In this document: positions 9,218-21,088 of the stretch, piece after piece
How the letters are laid out: each line of letters opens with the position of its first letter
Position numbering within the stretch: the first letter of the stretch is position 1
DNA from: Spirogloea muscicola
Lineage: Eukaryota; Streptophyta; Zygnematophyceae; Spirogloeales; Spirogloeaceae
Direction: 5' to 3'
Length of the DNA: 24,326 nt
Assembly: GCA_009602725.1 (NCBI GenBank)
Contig: WELB01000009.1
Coordinates: 1,299,066 to 1,323,391 of the forward strand
The notes under the pieces: generated by a model
Databases searched by the model: none
Told to the model about the DNA's origin: nothing
What the model saw: only the letters and a program-made list of their open reading frames with translations
Position numbers and translations under genes: made by a program

Positions 9218-12044
9218 AGTACATCTGATGGGTGGCAATTTAGCATGTCAGTGTGAAGAGGTCTATTTGCCTCACATTGACTCTCTTTGCCCCCAAAGTG
9301 CTGTTTCTCTACTTTGATAATTCATTACCAGACTGCGACGCAAGTAAGACTGTGATGCAAGTATGATGGTTAAGGTAGTTCTTTGCACACGGCATGACGA
9401 CCAGCATGCTGATGACATGCTTGCAGTGATCGACCTAGCAGTAAGCGGCGGCCTTGGTGACCGCTTGTTATGATACCAGGTTGGCAAGCCCAGCACCTCT
9501 ATGGTGCCAACGCCTGAGGTTGACGTGGAGCTGCATTGCCACTTTCCTTCCACTAGCAACCATATCCTTTAAGCGTACCTTCTCAGTGACCTCGGACGCC
9601 CGGAGCTGCATGCTGTGTGACAGAACATGGTTTGGCTAACGTCCATACTGTAGGAAGCCTCTTCAGCCTAGAAGTGCTTCTCAGTGGTCACTCTTCCTGC
9701 TGCAACTGCTGCAGACCACCATGCTTGCAGGAAGCTCAGACTGTAGCTCCAGTCAAGGAGAGCGAGGGTCTTGTTGCTTGGTTTGGTTAACTAAGCCCTG
9801 CCTCGTAGCTCGACATGTATTCATACTCTGTGTCACTGTCAAATATTTCAATTTCGCCAATCTCTCTGGTATGTCACAGAACTCTTTGGCAATAAGCCTT
9901 CACTAGAGCTGACATAAATATACAGGAGAAACAATGGTAGCTGAAGATTACACGTGCCATTGAGGTGCGACGTCTGTCGTCCTTACAGTCTATCTCTGCA
10001 GACATGCATGCGTTGCACTTGGTATCGTGGCCATCGGTTTTCAATCCAGAGCTTTGTGGAGAGCTGGGTTGCCACTTCCTAGCTGCTGACAGAAGTCTAT
10101 CCTCCACCAGTTTTCTAAGCCTGGAAAGACAACACACCAGCGCTTAGAACTGTGTAGCAAATGAGGTGCCACTCATGGGATGCGATTCGAGTGCTCACAG
10201 AGCTATTGCAGCAGCCAAGAAAAGAAAGCTGACGGCTGCTCAGTGGCGTAAGGAATGTGAAAAGATATCGTCACAGCAGCCTTAAGCACTTTCGGAAAGT
10301 CAGAGCAATGCATCACAAGGTGCTCGCAAGCGCTTCCACAATCCAACATGGAGCGCCCTTGACTCTAAGCAGTACCTTGCTTGTTGTACTGCAGGAATCA
10401 AGCAATGTCCAAGTGACCAGACCCTTAAGAACAGCTGGATATCCTGCATCTTCACAAGAAACAGGGTGACTTGTCATTAGGAAGTAGTTGACAACTAACA
10501 TTCAATGGAAAGGAGGCACGCCGTGCGCATGCAGTGGAAGGGAGGCCAAACCGAGCCAGTAGACTGTCTGGGCAAGAATGGAAGTGCAAGAGGTTCAGCT
10601 ACACACAGCAAAGTCTTTGGCTAAGAGGAGCTAAGGTAACAAAGCAAAAGCAGAGCTGAAGGGGGGACTCGTTAGTACCCAAAAGGAAGCATCACGCTCA
10701 CGTCAGTCTCTGCGCAACTGCAGGAAGGTGGAATCAGCTGCAAGTCAGCCACCCCAAATCCCAGGAGATAGCAATGTGCAGAAAGATGTGTGAAGTACCA
10801 GCGATAAGCAGCCATTAATCACCTGAGGTACTGTCTGTGGAGTGAATAACCCCCATGCAACTCCCCAAGAGGCTGTTCCAGCTACATTTGAGCTGCAGTT
10901 CCTCAGGGGCAAATGAGATGGTGGCTGGCCACAGTGCTGTTGCAGCCAAACATTGGCTGATGAGGACGTTAATCAACAAATTGCTCCAGCCTGCCTAAGA
11001 AGCCCAGGAGGGCAATGAGATGCATGCGCAAGCGATACAACGACCATCAACAATATTCTCCACTACGTTTCAGGCATGCAGGCATGTCAAATCTAAGTTT
11101 TGATGAATGCATGCAAACCATACAGGAATAAGACAAATGTCATGTCATCATTGCAGAATGACGATGTTATGAAATAAAGCTGACAAGACTGTCACAATTA
11201 TGGTGGCTGCATAACAACTGTCCTCTTGCTTTCCCAAGACGAGCTTCAGTGGGGCAGGGTAGTAAGTCGAGACCCTCAACAAGTCAGAATGGCAGGAGGT
11301 TTGGCATTCCTTCTGCGGACAGCCGAACACCAGGGCATGCACGAAGAGCACGGCTGGCTGCCTATGGGCTGGCCACTCGCCACAAACAAGCCTCACCTTC
11401 AAGACGGCATCGCAGGCCTGGGTCCCCGGCAGGCACGTCTCATCAGCACTGCAGGATCAAGCAAAGCAAAGGAGGCTTGTCACCTCTTACTCCTGGACAC
11501 CTGGTGACATTGAGGGATTCATGCACCAGTGAACGTGGCCCAACTTTCCCAGCACATGTCCCAGACCTCACGTCCCATGTGACGTACGACAAGGAACGAC
11601 CATCGGATAGCGAAGGCTGGGCGCACAGTGGCCAGAAGGGGCTTCAATCCTCACTGGCCGCAATGCTCTGGCTTCACGGGAACGGGCCCAGGAGCACAGA
11701 GTGAGCTCAAGAACCAACTTATTAGAAGCTACGCCATTGACAGTGACGTGTCTGGCACTAGCATACAATGCCTCCCAGCTAATCTAAAGCACTTTGCCAT
11801 GTGTTTGTGTTATGGCAGCACAGAGCGATCAGAAAACTTTGAAGACTTTTTCTGATACTCAGCACTGTGTATCAGGTGTATTGATCTCATCACACCGCTG
11901 TAGCTGTCACAGAAGCAAGGCGACAGTGTGCTGGCGATGCATGTACGTCAGATAGGCTAGTAAGCCGCCAAGTATTGCCTACATGACCGGCACACAAATC
12001 AGTGACATATACGAAGCAGTCATTCCAGGCTGGTGAAATACCCT

Positions 12045-12052
12045 AGGGTTTA
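12045..12052 (+). repeat. Single telomere-like unit
   Basis: One AGGGTTTA copy lies about 600 bp upstream of the exportin ATG, in the unassigned interval. It is listed because further copies lie nearby at 12193-12207 and elsewhere in the window. Confidence 0.5.
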
Positions 12053-12192
12053 GTCAGGAACATGGGGATAAGTGCTTCTTGTGAAGCTCTTGAAAGCATA
12101 GACGATGGCCTGATGGCCAGTGCGCCTTCTCCTTTCTGCAAAGCCAGTATCCAGGTCCGCATTTCAGAAAGGGAGGTCTATTCAGAAGGAAG

Positions 12193-12207
12193 ACCCTAAA
12201 ACCCTAG
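12193..12207 (-). repeat. Telo-box-like ACCCTAAAACCCTAG
   Basis: Two degenerate copies of CCCTAAA lie about 440-450 bp upstream of the exportin start codon. Their orientation on the plus strand matches the AAACCCTA telo box seen in plant promoters. Functional relevance is inferred only. Confidence 0.6.
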
Positions 12208-12640
12208 CCCCCTGTAACGTCTGGACTCTTGGCAAAAACGAAAATGTGGCACCATCCAATTCGTCAACAGGTCAGTGCATCGCAATGACGACTCAACGGG
12301 TGATGCGGCATGTGCGCCCTCTGGGGATCTCACGCCTATCAGCCGCAAGGACGCGATCAAACATCCTTGGACCACAGGATAGAGAGAAGAGAAGGCGACC
12401 ATTGGCAAGACGACGCCATTCTGCTCGCACGAGCAGCGCTCAACTATGAGGCTCAGAACGTCGTTCAAGTAGATGGGACTTGCTGAGAGCATGACGAGAC
12501 GGGCAGGGGCCATGCCTGCTGCCTCGGCTCGCCTGGCCGGCTCACGCTGGGGCTGCGGCAGAGCCCGTCGTGGCGGCACGGGAGCCGCGCGCCGCGGCCA
12601 GCGCCCGGGCCCTCCCCAGGCCGCGGCGCGCCTCGAGGGG

Positions 12641-12670
12641 CCGCCATGGCGGCGGCGGCGGCGGCGGCGG
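12641..12670. repeat. GGC triplet run at exportin start codon
   Basis: A (GGC)n run directly follows the exportin ATG and encodes a poly-Ala N-terminus (MAAAAAAAG). Such runs are prone to length change, so the number of Ala residues may vary between strains. Confidence 0.85.
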
Positions 12671-15600
12671 GCAGCTGGCTTCACGTAATGGCAGCTCACA
12701 GCGGCGCCGGCGCCGCCGTCGTGCAGGCGCTGGCCGCGTCGCTGGACTGGCGGGCGAGCGCCGCCACGCGCCGCGCCGCGGCGGAGTACCTCGACAAGGC
12801 AGGCGGCCGCTCTCCCTCGCGTCATTTTGCCACGAGCGCTGCATGCTGGCCGCTCAGAGAAGCCTTGCTGCTGTGACATCACCTAAATCTCGTATGCTGG
12901 CTAAATGGAAAAGTGGACTGATAGAGAATTTGTTGAGATTCTACTTTATATCCATTACTTTTCTTCCTTTCGTGTTTCTAGTACTTTGTCGTTATGGTTG
13001 GCGATATAGTATAAATTATGCCGAAGACCATTCGACTTAAGAGACAGGATGTTTTCCAGCTCAACACAGCCCAGCTATCAATAACTGCTAAGGAAATACG
13101 TTAGATAACCAGCTGACTTGCCCCTGTAGGGCTCAGTGACAGTCCTCACAGCATTGCCTTCATTTTCTAACGATAAACTTATTGGCGTTCTGAGAGCCTT
13201 GTATCTTGTGGTGTTGTCGCTTGCAGATCAAGACGGGCGAGCCGAGAGCGGTGGCCAGCCTCGCGCTATCGCTGCTGGAATGCGAGCACCCCAACGAGGT
13301 CCAGCTTTTTGGTCTACAACTCTTGCAGGTCAGCAAGAATGCCTCTCCTGTTGAGACTGCAAAGGCAGCGGCTACGTCATTGATGTCTACAAGGTGATCA
13401 ATGAGAAGTATTGCAAGTCTGGGAGTACCTGCAGTATTTGCAGCAGTATTACTGAAATGTGCAGCTGATGCAGCATGTAGCGCAGTCAAGGTGGGCGGAC
13501 TTCAGTGGCGACGAACGTCAGCAACTAGCTAGGATGGTCTTTGAGCTGCTGCAAGGCAGTGCACTGCGCAACCACAACTGGCCCATAAGAAGCAAGACAG
13601 CTGCTCTGCTGGTTGAGGTGAGACTTTATGCAAGTGCAGAGTCATGCTACCACTGCAATGTCTTGTGCAGTCACTTCCATGCAACAAGAGCATGTCAATC
13701 AGAGACTGTAACTGTAGTCTCGGGGCTGCATTTTCAATTCTGCAGGTCGTCAGGCAAGAAGGTCCACAATTTTGGAAAGACTTACTGCCAGTACTCCTTG
13801 AAAGTGCTGGTAAAAGCCCTGCTCATGTAAGGCATTTACTGGTCCAGCTCTTCACTCTTTGCAAGCTTAATGAACCTGATCACCAGATCACTATAAGCAC
13901 TGCTGTGACGAATTCATTGCCGTACTGCCATGATTGTTGATTAGATGATTGGATATCAAGGTAGCAGTATTGGCAAGTTATAAGCTGGTTGAATTGGTGT
14001 TATTTGCAAAGCATGGGCAGTATGTCTGTGATGGTAATGAAGTTCTCCGATGTGCTGAATCCTTAGGCAAGCTTTTCGCTGTGGTATGCCAGGCAGAGGT
14101 GGTTGCGATGGTATTGCAATTTGTGCCCGAGGATGTGACGCTGCACAGTGAAGATATTGCAAGTAAGACAAGAGATACTTGAAGCACAGCTTTGCTTGCA
14201 CCAGAAGTTACTCAGAGCAACCTCATATTCTTTCTTGAGCCAAGGAGAGAGCCGAAGGTCGCATCTCATGAAGTCTATCTTAAGTACTCTGTATGTAAAC
14301 TGCAGCCCTTGAGCTTACACACAGGCCACCCACAGACAGACAGGTGCTGGCTTCGTAACTTAGTGTTGCTCCAACTGCAGGAGGTCAAAGGAGAGGCGTG
14401 CTGCTAGCCCTGACAACAAGCCTTCCTGATATATTTCTTTTCCTTTACCAGGTGATATTCGTGTTTCGGTTCCGTCACAGTTGACCACCTGAAGATGAAA
14501 GGATTTTGTGCAGTGCTCCTGAGTGTGGAAAGTTGAGACTTTGGTCTGCAAGTCGATATTGATAGTATTGAGCTTGTGCTTTGCAGGCTCTTAGTCAGCA
14601 CTTCTCAGCAGCTATGGCTATGGTTGAACAAAATGACGTGGAGAGTGCGAAACGTCACGCTGCAGTTGTCACAGCTGCATTGAGTGCTGCTTGTGCATAT
14701 GCAGATTGGGCACCTATCAGTGCTATGGGTGACTACAACCTCATCAATGCGTGAGTAGCTCTGCTGATTGTCCTACTGATTGAGATAACAAGTAGTTCGT
14801 GGCTCACCTCTCCTCCAGAGCAACATCGATATGCTGTTGTACATTCGTGCTCACGAATCTGGGAACAGCTAGATATTAGGGACTTTACTTGCAGCTGACA
14901 TCTTAACAGCTTTTGACAGGTGTTGTTACCTGCTGCGAGCATCAGAATTTCGGCTAGCTGCTGTTGAGTTCTTGAAAATGGTGGCCTCCAGGTGCATTTT
15001 GGTGTCAAGGGCGTGAATTCTATGATGCTTTTCAATGACCTCACACCGAAGTGGTCATGAGTGATCAGTCAGTTGAACTTATATATGTCATCTTGGAAAG
15101 AAATGTTAAGAGTAGCATCTGAGATCTATACTCCATGCTGATAGACCTCGTCTTTGTCAACCTGATTCACAGGAAGAGACCTGCTGATGATGCTCAAGCC
15201 ACCTATGACGCCACCATGGTGCAAGTGTTTGATGGCTTGACTGGAATAGTAGAAAGTAACGTGCAATCAAGTGGTGGCCTTCAAAGCAAGAATACTTTAA
15301 GTGAACAGGAGTTGGTATTTGCAGAGCGTGTTTGTCAGGCTATGGTTGCTCTTGCTCCACATAATCTTGTCAGCTGCATTAAGGACAGCCCACATCGTCT
15401 GGAAGTTTACCTTCTGCAGGTCAGCAACATTGCAGATCTTGGGCTGTGCCCCATTACAACAAGCTTCTAAGAATAGCAAGGATAAACCCCTTCTGTCGAT
15501 GGTGTGCTCTCGCTTGTGTCAGTCACTACTTTGTGAAGAGTCTTGTCAACTTTTAGTGGCCAGCATCAATTGACGCCAGGTGTTAGAGCTCGCAGATAAG

Positions 15601-18600
15601 ATTTGGGCAGCAGTCGAGGTCAGTCTTTGTGTTGTGCGGGATCAGCTCTGTTGTCTGCCATGACATTAGCACTTGCACGAACGAGCAGTCTTGGACGTAC
15701 TGGAGGGCATCAAGCACTAATTGTGGTGGCTTCTTGAACCCTTGTGCTTGCAGATGCTTTGGTTCTTCCAGCATCCTTCATTTGTCCTCCACTCATTGGC
15801 GTTGCCACTTTGGCTGGTGAGTTAGCCTTATCCAATGACTCTATGTAATATGACATCGCTTGGTCCACTTAGTCTAATGCAGAAGTGGCCATTTGGAGGT
15901 GAAGTAAGTGAAGTATGTCTGAAGATCCTGTGAGCGGTTTGATTCAGGAGCTAGGATGATTGGTTGTGCAAGCTCTTGAGCTGCGGTAAGATTTGGACAC
16001 ATATTTCATCGAGCAGCTTCCTCATCGTACTGACTTGCATTATTTGCTGCCTGCAGACATTGTTGCGAGAAAGCTTCACTTCCGTACAACCGGAGGGCGC
16101 TGCTTGGCATGGCTTGGGTGGTGGCATTTCGAAGGACAGGAGGGATGCCAGTATCCCAGTAAAGGCAGAGGTGGTCGCATCATTACTCGATGTGGTGGCT
16201 GAGAGACTTCCAAGAAAGGGTCCAGAGGAGGATGAGTACGGGTTTGAGGAGCTGACTGGCTCACCTGATTATGCCCAGCATCGCAGCCGCCTGGTATGCT
16301 AAGTCATTCGTACTCTTCAGGATGTGCACCAAGCAAGCTAGAGCATCTGAATTGTGCATCTCTGGGGGCCAATGACGCATTCCAACATGGAGGCCAAAGC
16401 ATGTCGGCAGGCCCTTCAAGTGACATTGACTCGCTAAACACAAGCTTGTGCTTTGTACAGATTGAACTCATCAGGCTTGTCACTCAGCAGCACCCACTAC
16501 TGACAGCTAGCAAAGTAGCTCAAAAGTTGGAAGCCATCATCACTCCTGTTGCTCATGCATCAGCGAGATTCCAAGGCATTCCTTCTGTGAGTACCTCATA
16601 TTCTTCGAGTTGCCAATTTTTTTATTTTTTTGAGGTCTACATGTGTACCCGATCTGTCAGCACACTTGTTCATTTAGCAGCTATCGCTATACCACCTCAG
16701 AAATCTTGTTACAACATAAATAGTTCGTTGAGGTGTACATGTGAACCAAGCTGTCAACACCCTTGCTGTCTTTGGCCACTGATGCTGTTCCTCCTTTGAT
16801 ATGTTGAGCACAACCCATTTGAGCATGAGTCCCCCGTAGAATAAAATTTTCATGCTGACCCTTTCGTCTATCACATCTATGCAGGCAGTAATCATGATCG
16901 GTGGTTGTCAAGTAATGCTGGAGACAATGATGGCGGCCATTCCTGACACTGTTTTGGCAGATGCAGATTTGGCTACACCGACTGGGAGCGGACGCGACCT
17001 CGATCTGATAATACAACGTGCGTGAGCTGTATACTACAGTAGTGCCTGGATGTAATGAGCGAATCACAAGTCTCCTGAAAGCACTGATTCCGACACACAA
17101 GTAGGAGGCTCATGATGTACGTGTTTCATGCATTAGCACACATCAGCACCAACTCCACTTCTTCATGACATCATGATAACAATGAGAGCTCAGGTCAGCC
17201 TGTCTTCTGTACCCGATGTAGGTCCAAGAATCAAGAAGCTGACCTTTCCTGCAGGTATGTTGCAGATGGTCCTTGCTGTGAATTGGCAGGATCCGCAGCA
17301 TATTGAGATGCAAGGGCGTCTACTTGACTCCTTTCGTCCTCAATTGAGGCACAAACCACAGGCTGCCCTAGTCGTAGTGCAGAAACTTTTCTCCTTCCTC
17401 TTCGCTCTATCAGCTCTCAAGCAGGTATGTTCAGCAATTACGATGTGCCACTATGCTTGAGCTATCCGTGCGCCAAAAATTTCTGAATTGCTACAAATAT
17501 GGTTGCATATGCACTTTGCACTTTGCAAGAACTGGTTTTTTAAGAAGAGCTCCTCATATGGATGCTCTACCTTTGCCTTCTCAGTCCAATGACTTCACAA
17601 CAGCTGACCTTGCAATCCTCCACGCGAGGGTGCAAGTCTGCACATCTATTCTTCGTATTGCTCGCATTGCTGGAGCTGTACTTGTGCCACATATACAGGT
17701 CTGCTCAGGAGTACAAGAACAGCAACTCCGCAATTGGCATCGTATATATGGTCATCCTTTGGAAAGCATGTCTGCCATGTGCAGCTTAACGTGAGCTGTG
17801 TCAGGCCCCCAGAGACATCAAGTATTTGTGCTCTGGTCGCTACTCTGCATTATCATTTTGTGCAAGCCTGCATATCTGACAAGCCATGGGGGTTATCTAT
17901 TGCAGGACTTTGTCGTGTCTTTACAGCGCATGCGCCAACAGAATGTTGTTGGAGAGAAGGAGCATAATCTGCTTGGAGAAGCTCTTATGATGATAGGAAG
18001 TGCAGCTGGGTATGCCTTGCAATTATCTGGTGTTATTTGACAAAGAAGTAGGCATATACTTTGCAAATCAGCTTGGTTACTAGCACACAATGCCCTGTCT
18101 TAGATGCTTCATGTCTGTAAAGTAATTCAAAGGGTGTTATATAAGAATTCTAAGCACTGCTGGCCGTAGCACTGTTGTATGTAACCCTTTGGAGTATGCG
18201 GCTAATATGAAAGCACAGGTCTGGCACAATTGTCCTCACAGATGACATTATCATGCAGGGTTGACGAGCAGGCTCAGGTCTTGAACTGGTTGTTGAGCCC
18301 TGTCAGAGATAAATGGGCTGACCAGCGATGGCAGCATCTCTACCTCTCAAGCGGCCATGCTCTAGCTCGTCTACTATCTTCTAGATTAGATGCAGCCGTT
18401 GATGGAGCTGCTGTGTGTGCTGCCCCTTCGGACAACAACTCCACCACAGATATATGGTGGATCTACAATGCCGTTACCTTGTTTGAGAAAGCACTACGAC
18501 GGGCTGTTTCCATTACTGGTGTACCTGGTGGACGGCATCCTCTCTTGCCTCACCTTGAGTGGATACTCCCACCCCTTCTCCAGGTTGTGTACAATCTGGT

Positions 18601-21088
18601 GGTTTATCAAAACAAAGGCATCAAAAGTTGCCAGAGATCTGTTTATATCTCCCTGTACAGATTATATAGCCGCGGTCCTTGCTTCCTGTGCATGTTGTAT
18701 TGAATGACTGTTGTGCTGTACTGCAGCTCCTCAGATGCATACAAAGCCTGTGGACCCCAGCAATGAAGTCAGTGCTGCCCAAGGGCCTCCAGCTGGCGCT
18801 CCTGATGGGGCCTCATGAACAGGCAGCACTTCTGGGTGCTGTGGTGCCTATCCCAGCACTGCAGAATGAAGCTGATGCAGACGCCGATGGCAGCTCCTTG
18901 ACGATAGAGATGGCTACTGATGTCAACAGCATCCGCGCCTGGCTGAAAGGCATCCGAGATAGCGGGTATGTCCAATCGGATCTGCACAAATGTTAAGTGT
19001 TGCATTTGCGGCAAGCAAGAATTGCCGGAACATAGTCAAGCATGTGCGTTCTTTGTAAACAATGTACTAGAGGACAGTCTTCTGCGTCGAGTCATTGTAC
19101 AAGGCAATATATATAAGCGCGCCTGTGTCTATACCATAGGCGCGGATTCTTATCATAGAGCAGCAGGGTTGGGTTATGGTACTTACAGAAAGGAAGGGTC
19201 TGGTACTGCCCACACTGGACTGCGTAACTCCAGAAAGATAACAAGGTCTTCAAGTCTCAAACATTTTATTCAGTCAATCAGATGCAGAATGCCTGACTGG
19301 AGAAGGCTGTGCAGATACAATGCTATTGGCGCAGCGGCTATGCGAATGGGTGACGCCTTCTTTGAGAGCTGCAATCCGCGAGTGCTGGACATATCCCAGG
19401 CGCTGCTAGAGGGCCTTGACTCGATGGAGCACCGCCATCAAAGACAACTTCTCCGTATCATCATTGGCCCTATTTTGAAGCACTGCCCTCCTGCACAGTG
19501 GCATGCCTGGCTGAGACCGCTTATACCGCCCATTGTGATCCACAACCAGAAAGCGCTGTCCATTGCATGGGCTACCCTAAAGAGCAGCGCAGAGACATCT
19601 GCCATGATGGGGGGGCCAAAACGGTCCGGCTCTGAGCAACAAACGAATGTGGAGGTGTTGGAAGAGAAGTTGCTGCGTGATTTCACCAGGGAAGCTTGTG
19701 GCCTTCTCATGATGATTGCATCAGTCCGCACAGAAGTCCACGAAAGAGAGGGGGCTTCTCATGAAGTGCAAGCGGAGGCAGCTCCCTCTGAAGCAGGCCA
19801 GCAGGGAGGAGATCTTCTCAGGTAAATTATGTCGTCTGCATTCAATCTCCATGAAGCTGGCAGCTTGAGCACTTATTGTTGATGAGATTTGAAGGCAGCA
19901 GAATCTGTAGGAAGCTGTGCTCCATGATGCAAGTACAAAGGCATGATTAGCAGATGCCATATGCGACTACGTCATCCGACTGCAGCTTCAATGTTGGCAT
20001 GAAGTACTGATGTCTGAAGTCTGAGTTTCTCGTGGTGACCTGTGCAGTTTCTTCATGAGCGATGTAATGGTAGCAGAAGCTGCCCTCCGGCTAGCCACCG
20101 AGGCCATGAATTGGCCTGACAGTGATTCGGCCCACAAAGCTCTTTCTTTCTGCAATGCGATGGCAGCCTGGCCTGCACTTACGACACAGGCCGGCACTCT
20201 GCTCTTGGCTGCCGTTGCCAAGGAAGTTTTCCTAGCGGGCATACAAGGTCTTACCTTGGAGTCAAACTCCTCTTTCCAGTCCGAGCTAGTGGGCTTATTA
20301 AGAGAAATATACATCCGCCTCTCTCCCTTCTCGAGCGCGCCTCGTGAGGTCAGTTGGCACTCATTGATAGTAAGGGTCTTCAGTCCATGTTCACTTGTAG
20401 GTCGTATATGCAACAGTTATGTCAGAGCAATTTAAGATAGACTATTGCGCTTCTCATATGCCCAGAAATGTGACTTGGTAACTCTTAGCAGTATTGGTTT
20501 TGAATGAGCAAGGGCTGTACATCAGCGACTTAAGCTTGCGGCGTCCTTCATTGCCTACATTTCTCCTGGGAGGCTGACTTATACTCCAAGCAAATACAGA
20601 TCTTGATGTGCCTTCCATTGATGACTCTTGAGAGACTTGCTGCATTCGAGAAGGACCTGTTAAAAACAAGCAGCGTGCGGGAGCAGCGCCAGAGCTTCAA
20701 GAGCCTCCTACTCGGCGCCGGCGGCGACCAGCTCAAGGCTCTTTTGGCGCAGCGCAACCCCACTGTCATCAGCAACCTCACAGGTCTGTGCTTGATGCTC
20801 TGCAAGGGACTTGATTGAGATAAGATTGCATCAGCATTGCTGTACTGGAAAGTTGTCCAGGTAATGTCTGCAATCATTGAGTCAATCAGAGCCTGATGGT
20901 CATAGGTCTCTCAGCCCTTCAATAATTGATCTCACCAAGATGCCTTGACGAATTATGTCTCACGAGCTGCAGTTTTCAAGATTCCGCCATGTGCAGAGAG
21001 GGCTGTCACCGGCCCTGCAAGTGGTCCGATTGGCGGTGCCGATGGTGGAGAGCAAGGTGCTGTGGGGCTCGCATCATTTGGGGTGTAG
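12646..21088 (+). CDS. HST: Exportin-5 / HASTY karyopherin
   Basis: Exportin-5/HASTY is a Ran-GTP-dependent importin-beta family export receptor. In animals it carries pre-miRNA; in plants it supports miRNA biogenesis and movement. Exons: 12646-12798, 13227-13328, 13465-13617, 13746-13826, 14093-14162, 14381-14451, 14587-14750, 14920-14991, 15173-15419, 15754-15816, 16057-16293, 16461-16586, 16885-17017, 17255-17424, 17585-17698, 17906-18009, 18259-18583, 18727-18965, 19315-19821, 20048-20348, 20600-20783, 20940-21088. The total is 1,254 residues (plant HASTY is about 1,200), with every phase agreeing. Landmarks: ALAASLDWRASAATRR, LQFVPEDVTLHSEDI, EKEHNLLGEALMMIGSAAG, SIRAWLKGIRDSGYN, EEKLLRDFTREACGLL, GIQGLTLESNSSFQSELVGL and C-terminal GAVGLASF. 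ATG 12646 has a strong GCCGCCATGG context; ATG 12688 is an in-frame alternative. Intron 1 starts with GC instead of GT. Confidence 0.95.
12799..13226 (+). other. Exportin intron 1 with apparent GC donor
   Basis: The protein alignment requires EYLDK to join directly to IKTGEPRAV. The base after that Lys codon begins GCAGGC, not GT, while the acceptor is a normal TTGCAG at 13221-13226. The nearest GT donor downstream, GTCATT at 12820, would shift the frame. The simplest reading is a GC-AG intron, a known minor class of U2 introns. Confidence 0.7.
15580..15618 (+). other. Possible 39-nt cassette exon in exportin intron 9
   Basis: Between a CAG acceptor (ending 15579) and a GTCAGT donor (from 15619) lie exactly 13 codons reading VLELADKIWAAVE. 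Both ends are phase 0, so inclusion between exons 9 and 10 would keep the frame. Plant HASTY joins the flanking segments directly, so I left it out of the main model. Confidence 0.35.
16632..16767 (+). repeat. Imperfect direct repeat in exportin intron 12
   Basis: Two roughly 38-bp segments, 16632-16670 and 16730-16767, share most bases; each begins GAGGT, then one variable base, then TACATGTG. They lie in the intron between 16587 and 16884, just after a T-rich run. They look like a local duplication and no function is visible. Confidence 0.6.

Larger units (their letters stand above)
9218..12645 (-). other. Unassigned 3.4 kb; possible unrecognised minus-strand gene
   Basis: I recognise no protein family here. 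Several stretches on the minus strand are open between good splice signals. 12513-12334 is 60 residues from an ATG to a GTGAGA donor and includes IYLNDVLSLIVERCSCEQNG. 10120-9987 is 44 residues including LRKLVEDRLLSAARKWQ and KCNACMSAEID, between TTTCCAG and GTAAGG. 9635-9477 is 53 residues including QLRASEVTEKVRLKDMV. A short acidic run, EIFDSDTEYEYMSSYEA, occurs near 9860-9790. Their phases do not all connect, so I cannot assemble a transcript. Some plus-strand stretches are also open, for example 10882-10998 ending in TAA. A head-to-head partner of the exportin gene starting near 12513 is possible but unproven. The last about 130 bp serve as exportin promoter or leader. Confidence 0.3.

Noticed and set aside
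11018-11113. Cluster of GCATGC/ATGCAT palindromes, resembling plant RY seed-promoter motifs
   Set aside because: Short palindromes without regular spacing and with no assigned gene nearby; likely chance.
12196-12882. 228-residue open frame on the minus strand across the exportin 5' end
   Set aside because: Its upper half is Arg/Pro-rich sequence antisense to exportin exon 1 and looks like a GC-rich shadow. Only the ATG at 12513 and what follows is kept, as a weak candidate.
15301-15573. Open frame overlapping exportin exon 9 in another frame
   Set aside because: Shadow of a well-supported exon.
18968-19825. 285-residue plus-strand frame starting at 18968
   Set aside because: Residues before 19315 are intron 18 sequence. 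The family match starts only at the GYNAIG junction, so this is exon 19 with an open intron upstream, not a separate gene.
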